From NCBI GenBank assembly GCA_023213395.1, contig CM041465.1:33735741-33799740 (forward strand): a DNA stretch of 64,000 nucleotides, in the 5' to 3' direction. The position numbers were made by a program, and so were the translations under genes. This document shows positions 24,501 to 34,152 of this stretch, one piece after another. The DNA comes from Cycas panzhihuaensis. Taxonomy: Eukaryota; Cycadophyta. Below the pieces are notes generated by a model. It was not told the origin of the DNA and did not search any database. It was given only the letters and a program-made list of their open reading frames with translations. Position 1 is the first letter of the stretch. Each line of letters opens with the position of its first letter.

Positions 24501-26629
24501 TTGCATTTCTAATTTCTAAAGAAGCTAATTTTTAAGAGAAGAAAGAAGACTTATTAATGTGAAGTTGGTGTTTTTAAGGGAAATAATTAGAATTCAATTT
24601 TAGAGAGAGAAAAATAATGCTATAAATAAATATCATTATTCATTTGTAGATTTTTTTTTTAAAGAATTGATAATCTAGACTAATGGCCTAGAGTCATTAG
24701 GGCATTGTTGTGCCATTTAAAAGGACACCCTTACCTCAAAGAGGGTAAGATACTACTATTATTTCATCTAATATTATTAATTTTTTTATTATTATAATCT
24801 AAGTATATATTATAATATCTAATATTATTTTATAGAATGACCATTATCTATTATTACCTCTAAATTATCTGTTGTTATATATGCTAAAATATTATCATAT
24901 AATTAATGTATTATATGAATGATATAATTTCTTCCATAAACCAATGGGTGTCACCATATAATGTCTATGTACCTTGGGCTTATTCATAACATAATATTCC
25001 CTTTTCTCAAGTTCTCAGTTGTGGGTCCCTAAGTACCTTGGTTGGGCATATTATAGATGTAACTATACTCTCATACATATGATGGTCATCCCACTCATAC
25101 TAAAGCTTCCAATATTACTCAACCACCTCCATATCTAGGTTAACCTATATATGGAGTAAATCCATAATCTAAATATATTATTCAACCATCCTCCTCACTC
25201 CTTATGGTGAAAAGGACCTACATGGATTACAAGAGGAACATTCTCCCTCAAGAGGTTCCTTTGTGTCCTCTTTCCTCTTTTATCCATAAACTTTCAAAGT
25301 TAATAGGGAGTTAGGGTAAGATCCAACTAGCCACATATAAGCCTTCACACTTATATGTGTGGATTATCTCCCTTATGACCATGTCATGATGTACATCTTT
25401 TCTAGATCCCTATTAAGTGATGCATAAAAGTTGTTTAATAAGTTGCCAAAAGCATCCTTTCATTCATTCTAGTAAGTTGTTGACTCTTTTATTTACTACT
25501 TTGATGTCATTCATATTTTTGAAATAGGGGTAAAAGTTGTCTTCTTGATTAAATAAAGGATAGGTGAGTCCTCTTGTAACTTTATCTATCATTTCTAAGA
25601 TCTTATCCATTCATGTCAAAGGCCTTTAGTTGATGATTTTCACTTTGACCTATTTACTAATACCCCGAAACCTTAAGTCTAGCCATAATGATTTATTGAG
25701 GACTTTTAAAGCAATTAATGATTGTTAAAGAAAACTTAGTTAAATTATACCTTTGTTTTTTCCTCCACTTATTTGCTTGTTTGATTTTCTTACCTATGTT
25801 TGTATTTTCTATTTTAAACAAAACAAAAGAAAGTTTTTTTCTCTTTAATATTTCAAACAAAAAGGAAAGAATATATAGAAAGTGCATGCCAGGTCCCTAA
25901 GATTCCTAGTTATGCATATTTAGGAAAGAATTCTCTCTTTCTCTCTCTCTCTCTCTTACACACACATACACACACACACGTACACGCACACACATATATA
26001 AATCATTCAATTTTATCTTTTCCTTAATAATCAAAGGTATTGGAACCTATACCCTTACTGAATCCCTCAAATTATTACCCCATCCATCCACCTTACTTGT
26101 TGGATTAATGATAAGTCGTGTTTTGTTTGAGGTATTAGATGAAGGTATAGTCACCCCAAACACTTATACATACATCATGATCTTTAGAGAGGCTCAAAGT
26201 ATTATGGAAGTAATTTTATCCCTCCTACTTTAGAATAGGAAGAGGTCTTGATTTTTAAGGCTTGGGTTGGCAAAATGAGTAACCCTTGTAAGCTAACACT
26301 TTTGGAAATTATACAAGAAAACAACCAAATAGTTTTTTTTTTTCCTTTCCTAAAATATAAAATTATTTCTAATTCCTAAAGTGTAGGTTACAAGATAGTT
26401 TATTAAGTCAAGCCTCTTCCTCAAATTACCAAAAGTTTACTATTGGACTAAGTTCCCTTTGTTAATGCCATTTTGGTACATAAGCTCTTAGATGGTGTAT
26501 TTAGACCTAGAATACATATATCATTGGTGCATGTTATACTTTGGTGATGCTTCCTCTTAAAAGTGATCATACAAGTAACTTTGACTTTCTATTATGCAAT
26601 AGATAGGTATGGACATAAACCCTTTATTA
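21536..26629. other. long AT-rich interval without a recognised gene
   Basis: No known domain found. At about 23,100-23,460 the plus strand reads as a broken Glu/Lys-rich, coiled-coil-like segment (for example IEEISKHYDIQPTQEQHE) of unknown origin, perhaps the charged end of a Gypsy gag. 23,470-24,190 is strongly pyrimidine-rich and includes a 95-codon frame with no motif. 24,640-24,900 is low-complexity A/T. A CT/CA microsatellite lies at 25,931-25,998. Joining 26,634 to 49,430 restores the site into which RLC-2 inserted, so this interval and 49,430 onward were once adjacent. Confidence 0.4.
25931..25998. repeat. TC/AC compound microsatellite
   Basis: A CTCTCT run, then ACACACACATACACACACAC with short interruptions, then ATATATA. 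Confidence 0.9.
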
Positions 26630-26634
26630 TAGAT
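26630..26634. repeat. target-site duplication of RLC-2, left copy
   Basis: TAGAT, against TAGAC at 49,430-49,434 on the other side; one transition. Confidence 0.7.
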
Positions 26635-27017
26635 TGATAAAAGTCATTTAAAATCTAAGATCTATGTGCTTCTATCATAAAACATATAGAAATAATGTAA
26701 TAAACATTCAAAACAAGAGTAGAGAAATGATTTGCAATGATTCACAGGTGAATTGGTCACCATGAGAGACTTAAAATTAGAAGAACTTTTGCATATAGTC
26801 AAACTCCAAATACAAACGAATTGGGAAGAGCTTAATTTATAAGCAATACACTAAGATTTATATGAATACCATTGGCTAACTTAACGACACATATGATAGA
26901 CCTGACACAATTACAAAATATAATTAAATTTATAACAAGGGTTATATATAGTACATAATATTCATATAATGAACATAGAAAACATAGAAATAAAGGTGTC
27001 ATTACAATGTTTTAGCA
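26635..27017 (-). repeat. RLC-2 3' LTR (383 bp)
   Basis: Plus-strand start TGATAAAAGTCAT, end ATGTTTTAGCA. Aligns throughout with 49,038-49,429; by eye roughly one base in eight differs. The final CA and the neighbouring polypurine complement CCCTCCCTTAAT (27,018-27,029) fix the inner edge. Confidence 0.88.
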
Positions 27018-27029
27018 CCCTCCCTTAAT

Positions 27030-27919
27030 GGCAGCTTTATTTCTTCTGATGCTAAGGTCATGTTGAAACTGTTCAAACCTATGCTTACCAAGTGCTTTGG
27101 TGAAGATGTTTATAACCTAGTCCTTAGTTGGTCAGTGAACTCGATTGATGAAGCCTTCAAGAGATTATTGCAAGTGAACTTCTTTTGTAAGATTTCCATT
27201 TGGGAAGGTTCTCTTCAATACTAGGTGAGCTTTATGATGCTCAATAGGGCCACTAGCATGAAATCTTGCTTTATAAAGCCTTCTACAGTCAATTGACTTC
27301 TTTCTAGGTGTCAATTATATTAGCTCTTAAGCTTTATTTTTGATGATGGGGTTCATCTCTTCATGCATAACTACTTTCTACATTTGGTCTTTAGAGTTAT
27401 TTCCTCTAAATGAGAGCATTCTCCTAGTTCCTAGATATAGGGGGATTTTTTAACCATTATATATTTTTCTTTATCAAGTTAAGCACTTTAGGCCATTGAA
27501 AAAGATTCCTTTGGTTGAGTAGTGGAAAGAGGAATACCATCCAACCTATATAAACCACTATCCTCATATCTTGCATAAGTTTTCTAGTTGCATGTTCTGT
27601 GATGGTACAAATGCCCTAACTAAATAAGATATCTAGATTCTTCTTATCCATTTAACTGATGGAGAGTAGGTTTTTTTTATTCCTATAAAGGAACACATTA
27701 TGGATATGGTACTTAATGTTAGAATCTTTTAATGCTATTGGAGCTCCTATCAATTTTAGTCATATCAAATGTCAGGTTATCATCAAATGTGATTATTTGT
27801 ATGCATATTAGATAGGTCTCTTCCAATATCCTTTCTAAATAAGTCATGTGGCAAGTTACACTTAAGTCAAAGAGCCATACATTATCATCAAGATGAGAAG
27901 ATAAAACTATAAAGAACAA
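27030..27919 (-). pseudogene. RLC-2 polyprotein remnant with internal deletion
   Basis: On the minus strand, from right to left: protease motif VWLFDLSVTCHMT at 27,843-27,880 (the usual D-S-G-A-T-x-H-M-T with Gly changed); then broken sequence; then the RT amino end, ending HHKAHLVLK near 27,220-27,250, and almost directly after it the RNase H carboxyl end, INIFTKALGKHRFEQF at about 27,070-27,120. In an intact Copia these last two are about 600 residues apart, and integrase should precede RT. So integrase, the RT core and most of RNase H are deleted. Confidence 0.8.
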
Positions 27920-28379
27920 GTTTTGGGAGGAAGAATCCTAGTTGTCTGCCCCATTGCCTCCTTGTTGTTGAATGTTGCGCTAGTTCCTTTGATTCCTATT
28001 AAGAAACCATTGCCTATTATATGGTCTTTAACTTTGAGTAGGTTTTGGATTCCAATTCTATTAGTATAATTGGCCTTATTGTTGAAATGAGATCCCTCCT
28101 TATGGATAGAAAGGGCCTCCTTACTATGAAATAGGGTTATCTTATTGGAAACAGGGGGTTGCTTATTGTAGAATGGGGACTTATTATTATGGATAAGGGG
28201 CTCCTTGAGAAGGGCATGGTCCTCCTTATTGATAGCTTGTCTTTGTTGTTGGTAGCTTAGTCCACCTTATTGATAATTGGGTGCTCTTTGTTGATAAAAT
28301 GGGGTTACTGGTTGATAGTAAGGGGTAGCTTATTGGAAGATAGGCCTATAAGATTGGCTCCCTTAATTTTGTAAGATTT

Positions 28380-29335
28380 ATAAATTATCCTAACATCTCT
28401 TACATTCAACAGTGAGGTGATTAATTTTTCCATAGTATAAGTAGGTGATATTTGGTCTACTCTACTGATGCTTTTATGTTTGAGACTGTAGTTATTACTA
28501 GGAGTGTTAACACTACTGACTTAGATTAGAGGAAGTGCAAACTTGATGTCGATGCTACTAAGTTAGTAGTTGATTTGGATCTTAAGAGATGTTGAGAGAG
28601 TCTAATTATTAAGCAAGGTCTTAGAGTTGACTAGATTGCTAAGTTGGCCTTTATATAATCTTGCACCTTTTTGAATTATAGGCAGCAAAGGTAGGGGCTA
28701 AGTTAGAAGTAAATATGACTATAAGTCGATTGAGAATATTCTCTTCTCATAATAGGAGCCTCTTAAAGGTGATGAAGTCTATTTTTGAATAGTTATTATA
28801 TATTTTTAAGATAAAACTATTGTATTCTATGGGTAGAATATTCAAGATACTAGATATTATATCATAGTCTAAAGGTAGTTCACCTAGGATTATTAATTGG
28901 TTCTTAATGGTTTTCACTTTAGTTAAATAGGTTATAATAGTGCCTATAAAAGGAATAGTAAATAGATGGGCTTTAAGGGTCAAGGACCTAGATTCATCTT
29001 TCCTCTCATAGAGAGCATAAAGGATAGTTCATGCTTTATGATAAGTTTGGGTTATCTTAATGTTTTGGTCTACTTGGTCTTCTACTACAAAGTGGAGAAA
29101 GGACAAGGTAATATTATCTTTAACATTAAAGTTATCTAAGGTAACAGGATCAGGAGGAATGACTATGGTAGAGTCATTAGGATCCATGGTAGGTTTGGGA
29201 AGGGGTATATCTCCATTGATATAGACCCAAAAATCATTCATAATAAGTAGGTTTTTTACTTATTTTTTTCTAACGGATGAAGTTATTAATGCCATTAAGT
29301 TTGATTATGTTAGATAATAATATTCATGATGCCAT
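28380..29335 (-). pseudogene. RLC-2 gag remnant
   Basis: Minus strand. The probable first ATG is at 29,335-29,333, followed after a stop by LSNIIKLNGINNF, the Copia gag N-terminal pattern. A separate frame at 28,747-28,983 includes TKVKTIKNQLIILGELPLDY and DIISSILNILPIEYNSF, the UBN2 gag core (L-x-x-L-P-x-[ED]-[YF]). The zinc knuckle at 28,402-28,443 reads YLYYGKINHLTVEC: the spacing of CX2CX4HX4C is intact but both leading Cys are Tyr. Multiple stops. Gag would have coated the element's RNA. Confidence 0.85.
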
Positions 29336-29341
29336 TTTTTA

Positions 29342-29343
<2 letters not shown>

Positions 29344-29373
<30 letters not shown>
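29344..29373. repeat. homopolymer T30
   Basis: Thirty uninterrupted T, 8 bases upstream of the RLC-2 gag start on the element strand, where it reads as poly-A. Confidence 0.95.
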
Positions 29374-29377
<4 letters not shown>

Positions 29378-29389
29378 ATTTAAGGTTTA

Positions 29390-29870
29390 TGTGCTTGTGT
29401 ACTAATCTACCTAAGGGGCTTCTAATCTAGAATTCTAAGTTTAAAGGGTCTCTAAGAAAGTTCTTAGTTATTATCTTATCTAGTGGTGCCTACCCACAAG
29501 TGGCAAACTAGGGATCCTATATACTAGTATGTGAGCTCAAGGCTCTATATACCTCAGTATGTGGGCTATAATGAAGGTCAATGACCCTCCTAATTTATGT
29601 CTCTACCTATGCTAGACTTATACCTAGTGACAAATCTAGTGGTGAGAACTTGGCCAACTAAGGCACTTACCCCCTTTGAGTTTAGCTTAGTCTTCAATCT
29701 CTAATAGGAAGTTTACCACCTTATTTTACCACTTAATACACGTGATAGTTACTGGTTTTCTCAACAAATTAGAGAAAGTCCAATGGCATGTATGGAGTGG
29801 TAACTTTAAGGGTCCTAATTGTCCCCTTATAAGGCTAATATAGATGTGGTTAATTTAGGATTTATCTTAT
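29390..29870 (-). repeat. conserved Copia leader block, copy 1 (RLC-2)
   Basis: Diagnostic shared strings on the plus strand include ATCTAGTGGTGCCTACCCAC, ACCTCAGTATGTGGGCT and GTGGTAACTTTAAGGGTCCT. The same order and spacing occur in the other two copies. Confidence 0.85.
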
Positions 29871-30608
29871 TTAATGTAATAATGTTAATTTTTAATATAA
29901 GTTGTTATAAACAACGGTTCTTTTTTAATAAAAATATGAAAAATCAGATGAAAATAAAATGAATTAAAGGACAATGAAAGGTTTAGAATGCTCTTTGAGT
30001 GGGTATACACAAAGAAGAGACACTTCAATCTTCTAAGGATAATACCTACAAAAAACCAACCATAAGCACTTTGTTAGCCTAAAAAGTAGATTAAGAAAAA
30101 TTAATTAAAGATCAATAGTAATATAAAATAATAAAAAAACTTCTAAAAAATAGAATTTGGCCTTTAAATGATAAGAAAAAGGCACAAGGAAGCTTAAACA
30201 CCAAGTTCAAATTTAGTAGCTTAGAACATTTACAAAGCAAGTTTAAATCAAGCTCAAATTGGTTTTATATTGTAGCCCTCTGAGTGCTCTTTTCAGCAGT
30301 TTAGACAGTTTAAAAAATAAACACCTAATTGTAAAGATATTGTAAAAATAGTGATAAGTACTCCATTATGCTTTAAACTTAAGAAGGATGGGCTTAAGCC
30401 CCTTTGGAAAGTAGCTCCCAATCATGATACAACTATATATGACCACCTATTAATGTAACTAAGGGGCTAACAGACTTGAAAATTTATCAAATATGAACTA
30501 AACCTTTTGGTTTTGTAAAAAATATATAAAATGAGATGAAGTTTATTGAGTTCTATCGTTTTTATAAAGATTATGGTCATATGAGTCTAAAAAGTGATTG
30601 ATTTGAGG

Positions 30609-30613
30609 GGGCT
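30609..30613. repeat. possible target-site duplication of RLC-3, left copy
   Basis: GGGCT, against GGGAT at 48,319-48,323; four of five match. Confidence 0.5.
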
Positions 30614-30914
30614 TGAAGTACAACCAGGGATAGAGAAGAACAATATTATGTCATATTAAAGAAAAATATTAATATATTTCTAAAGGATGGTGGTGTTAAA
30701 GAAAATTGATGAATAGTTCATCACAAATATATAATTAGGACATTGGGTGGGAGTTAGGCATCGATTGATATTTTTTTTCAAATTAAATATTAATAAAAAA
30801 TAATAAAATAATACATACCTTATCAAATATTAACTGCAGATGGCTGAAGGTGGCCCCATGGATTCCCAAATCTATAATTCATACTTTTAATAAAATGAAT
30901 GTTATATGCTAATA
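30614..30914 (-). repeat. RLC-3 3' LTR (301 bp)
   Basis: Plus-strand start TGAAGTACAA, end ATATGCTAATA; polypurine complement TTCTCCTTCAT follows at 30,915-30,925. Matches 47,961-48,318 except for a (TA)35 insert present only in the right copy. Confidence 0.87.
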
Positions 30915-30925
30915 TTCTCCTTCAT

Positions 30926-31895
30926 AATGTTCATTTTGTATAACTCTAAGCTTATCTATGAATTTATGGAATTTCATTTCCCAAAGTGCCTTTGTAAAAA
31001 TGCCTGTTGTTTGATCTTCTATGTTACAATATACTAACTCTATTTCTCCTACTTGAATAAGTTCCTAAATGAAATGATACTATATCTTAATGTGTTTAGT
31101 GCTTCTACGGAAAACTTAATTATGTGACATCTGAATAGTGCTCTAATTATCACACTATATTTTGGTAGGGCCATCCTCTTTTAACTAAAGATCATATAGT
31201 AGGTGACGTAGCCAAACTATTTCACATGTACTTGGAACTTCTGCCTTATATTCTACCTTAACTATAGATAAAGAGATGATATTCCACTTTTTGGTATCCC
31301 ATGTATAGTTATTGAACCTAAACTAAAGGTGTATCTAGAAGTAGACTTTTTATCATCAGCGTCACCTACCCAATCTGAATATGTATACATAATCAATATG
31401 AAATTTGGTGAAGGTTTGTAATGTAGCCCATAGTCTGTTGTGCCCTTTAGATACCTTAGAATACGTTTAGCTACTTGCCAATGTGTTATTTTAGGATCTT
31501 ATATAAATCTTGACATAATACTAACTACATGCATGATATCTAGTTAATATGATGTCAAGTATATTAAGCTTATAATCTATTGTTTATATAGTGTAGAATC
31601 AATAGGAGTAGAATAATCAAGTTTGGATAGTTAGATTCCAACTTCTATTAGTGTGGACAAAGCTTTGCAATCACTTATCTTGAACTTTTAGAGTAAGTCT
31701 AAGGTACATTTCCTTTTTAAGAAATAAAGATACCAATATCATCTTTCCAAACTTCTAATCCTAGAAAATAATGTGTTAACTCTAAGTTTGTCATTTTAAA
31801 CTCTTTGCACATGTCATTCTTGAATTTCTAAGAAAAGTGGGAGTTATTTCTTATATATACTAGATTATCAGCATAAAGTCATACAATCAATATGG
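30926..31895 (-). pseudogene. RLC-3 RNase H and RT carboxyl part
   Basis: Minus strand. Near 31,435-31,495 reads KITHWQVAKRILRYLKG, the Copia connection between RT and RNase H. Near 31,330-31,385 YTYSDWVGDADDKKSTSR gives the first RNase H acidic residues. The carboxyl end has IFTKAL-like sequence at about 30,985-31,005. Close to the RLC-4 insertion, at about 31,860-31,890, LCADNLVYIRNN replaces the usual Y-V-D-D-[LM]; the second Asp is Asn. Many stops. Confidence 0.87.
31891..31895. repeat. target-site duplication of RLC-4, left copy
   Basis: TATGG, against TATAG at 34,153-34,157; one transition. Confidence 0.7.
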
Positions 31896-32130
31896 TGTTG
31901 AAAAACTAACCTGCATAAGAAATAATATTCACAAAATAGAAATAAACCACATCAGTATCAAATAGTACACTTAAGGTACCTCAAATTGTATTAACTCTAT
32001 AATAAAAGTATTATATCATATCATTTCATATAATACATAACATGTGTATTTATAATACACGATATGATAGTGAGTATGGGACCCAATTTCATGCAGGACA
32101 TAATAAATATGTATTACTAATACTCTAATA
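31896..32130 (-). repeat. RLC-4 3' LTR (235 bp)
   Basis: TGTTGAAAAACTAACC to ACTCTAATA. Contains the perfect inverted repeat GTGTATT-TAT-AATACAC at 32,044-32,060, degraded in the other LTR. Confidence 0.9.
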
Positions 32131-32140
32131 CCCCCCCTTA
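32131..32140 (-). promoter_or_regulatory. RLC-4 polypurine tract
   Basis: CCCCCCCTTA on plus, TAAGGGGGGG on the element strand, adjoining the 3' LTR. Confidence 0.85.
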
Positions 32141-32194
32141 ATGCACATTTGGGTCATTTGTATTTGCAACACCTTGTCCTTAGAAATGTCTTGA

Positions 32195-32372
32195 AGATGA
32201 TGACTTCAACTTGATCCTTGTCTTCAATCTTATAGTAATGTCTTTGTTGTAGAATGATGTCTTCAACTTGATTTTCATATTCAATTCTATACTAATACCT
32301 TTTTTGTAGGATGATGTCTTCAACTCGATTTTCATCTTCAATCTTGAAATGATGTCTTTACTACAGTAGCTC
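32195..32372 (-). repeat. 57-bp tandem repeat, about 3 units, in RLC-4
   Basis: Units begin at 32,195, 32,252 and 32,309, each opening with GATGATG[AT]CTTCAACT and continuing CGATTTTCATCTTCAATC or close variants. Regular 57-bp spacing. Confidence 0.85.
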
Positions 32373-33907
32373 TAGCAAGTGCAAATCTTGATTCTTCATT
32401 GTGTTTAATCTAGTTTGATTTTGATGTAGATCCTATAAATAACTATCTTCAAATACAACCTCTTGATTAACATATCTAACAATGATTTCTTCAACCCTAT
32501 GAAATAGTCATTGAAATATATTGCTCTTTCACACCATAAAATATGGAAGCTAATGTGCCTCAGCTTAACCACTTAATGTTAGATTATTTCTACCTCAATG
32601 TACATAATATGATGCTCGAAAACCATTCTTACTAATGAAGTGAAAAAGCATATCTTATAAGGTTGATGCACCTCACTTAATCAAATAAAACATCATTAGT
32701 GACTTCATTTAGATAATGAAAAATAATAATACAAATAGATAGGCATAACTTTAAATGATATTAAAGTCAAAAGAATGGAATAATGATTGCTGTGCAATTT
32801 AGGGCAAAAAAATATCAAACTGGTAAATCTTCATATTCAAATAGCAACTACAAAATGCTTCATCAGGCAAACAAGTATATGTTATTGAATATATTTCATA
32901 ACTGTGAATGCAAAAATATCAAATAAGTGACCTGTATTCACTCATTCATGGTTGCACAGATATATCTCCTCCAAACTCTATGTCGATCAATGTTTGGCTA
33001 ATTGTAATTCGTTAATCTCTACATATTTTAAAGGCAACATAATATCTTACTTTACATCTCTTCTATCTTTTTGCAACATCTCTGAACTCTCCTAATCTAT
33101 AGTAAGGGATTTTCTATAGAAAGGAATTTTTGATAGGTGACTCTGTATATGTGAAATTAAATCGATCGATGAATATAGTGATTGAAATATCATGGGCAAT
33201 GAATTAAATAAAAATAATGAACTTTAGATGACTGAAATACAATGAAGAAATCTACGAAGATTATCTTTATTATAATGTAATATAATTTTATGCATCAGTG
33301 TTGTAATAAACTTGCATTCAGAGGTATACGTAGACAACTATAATAGATTCATATGTAGATACGTGTCAACTTCTCTCCAAACTTCATGGCTCATATAAAT
33401 TCCTCGGTTATCATTTTAAAATTGATTTGAATATTATACTATTGTATCTCTAGCTATCACAAAGTCATAACAAGATCTCTTCAACTAGACTAGGTACATC
33501 TTATCTCCTATAAGATGATTAGGGATCTCAACAACTCTAAATGGACAAATAGGGTAGATCTATAATTGTGAGTATTCTTCTTCATACAACTATATTTAAT
33601 CCCCTCATAATGGCTTAGGGAAAGATATTTAGATGTGATTGACTTGTATTGCACTTATAAGTATTCATGACCATGGCTTTACAACTAGGTGTATGCAAGA
33701 GAAAACATAGAAAATATCATAGTTTTTTCATTTTTATAAGCTATATGAAACTGCAAAACTATCTCTACATAAAGTTAGGGCTTCACCCTAAACATCACCA
33801 CAACTAAATGGAGCTTGAATATGATGACAAATCATGAACAACTTTGACAAACTATAAACTTGTAACAAATCAAATCTTCCCAGTGAGCATACTTTGATTA
33901 ACCTCAC
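32373..33907 (-). other. RLC-4 internal sequence, non-coding
   Basis: No frame with a retrotransposon domain and no other recognisable gene. Plain AT-rich sequence ending at the primer-binding site. Confidence 0.6.
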
Positions 33908-33917
33908 TTTGATACCA
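33908..33917 (-). promoter_or_regulatory. RLC-4 primer-binding site
   Basis: TTTGATACCA on plus is TGGTATCAAA on the element strand, directly against the LTR; a shortened initiator-tRNA match. Confidence 0.75.
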
Positions 33918-34152
33918 TGTTCAAAAACTAACCTGCATAAGAAATAATATTCAAAAAATAGAAACAAACCACCTCAGGATTGAATGATACCCTTAAGATA
34001 CCTCAAATTGTATTAACTCCATAACAAAAATATTATATCAGATCATTTCATATAATACATAACATATGTATTTATAATATATGATATGATAGTGAGTGTA
34101 GGACCCAATTGCATGTGGGATATAATAAATGTGTATTACTAATACTCTAACA
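33918..34152 (-). repeat. RLC-4 5' LTR (235 bp)
   Basis: TGTTCAAAAACTAACC to ACTCTAACA; same length as the left LTR with no gaps by eye. Confidence 0.9.

Larger units (their letters stand above)
29336..30613 (-). other. RLC-2 leader, proximal part, with conserved block
   Basis: Untranslated leader between gag and the point where RLC-3 inserted. It begins with T30 (29,344-29,373; poly-A on the element strand). About 29,390-29,870 is homologous to 41,430-41,900 (RLC-5) and 45,560-46,010 (RLC-3). No open frame. Confidence 0.7.
31896..34152 (-). mobile_element. RLC-4: short non-autonomous LTR element (2,257 bp)
   Basis: Two 235-bp LTRs (31,896-32,130 and 33,918-34,152), primer-binding site (33,908-33,917) and polypurine tract (32,131-32,140) bracket 1.78 kb with no gag or pol motif in any frame. 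The target duplication is TATGG/TATAG. It interrupts RLC-3 RT next to the Y-V-D-D motif. Size lies between TRIM and LARD classes of non-autonomous elements; it must have borrowed enzymes from an autonomous Copia. The internal region carries 57-bp tandem repeats. By eye its LTRs differ at about one base in nine. Confidence 0.9.

Noticed and set aside
29344-29373. T30 as the tail of a LINE or SINE or of a processed pseudogene
   Set aside because: Copia gag lies directly on one side and the conserved Copia leader on the other, with no second element or target duplication around it.
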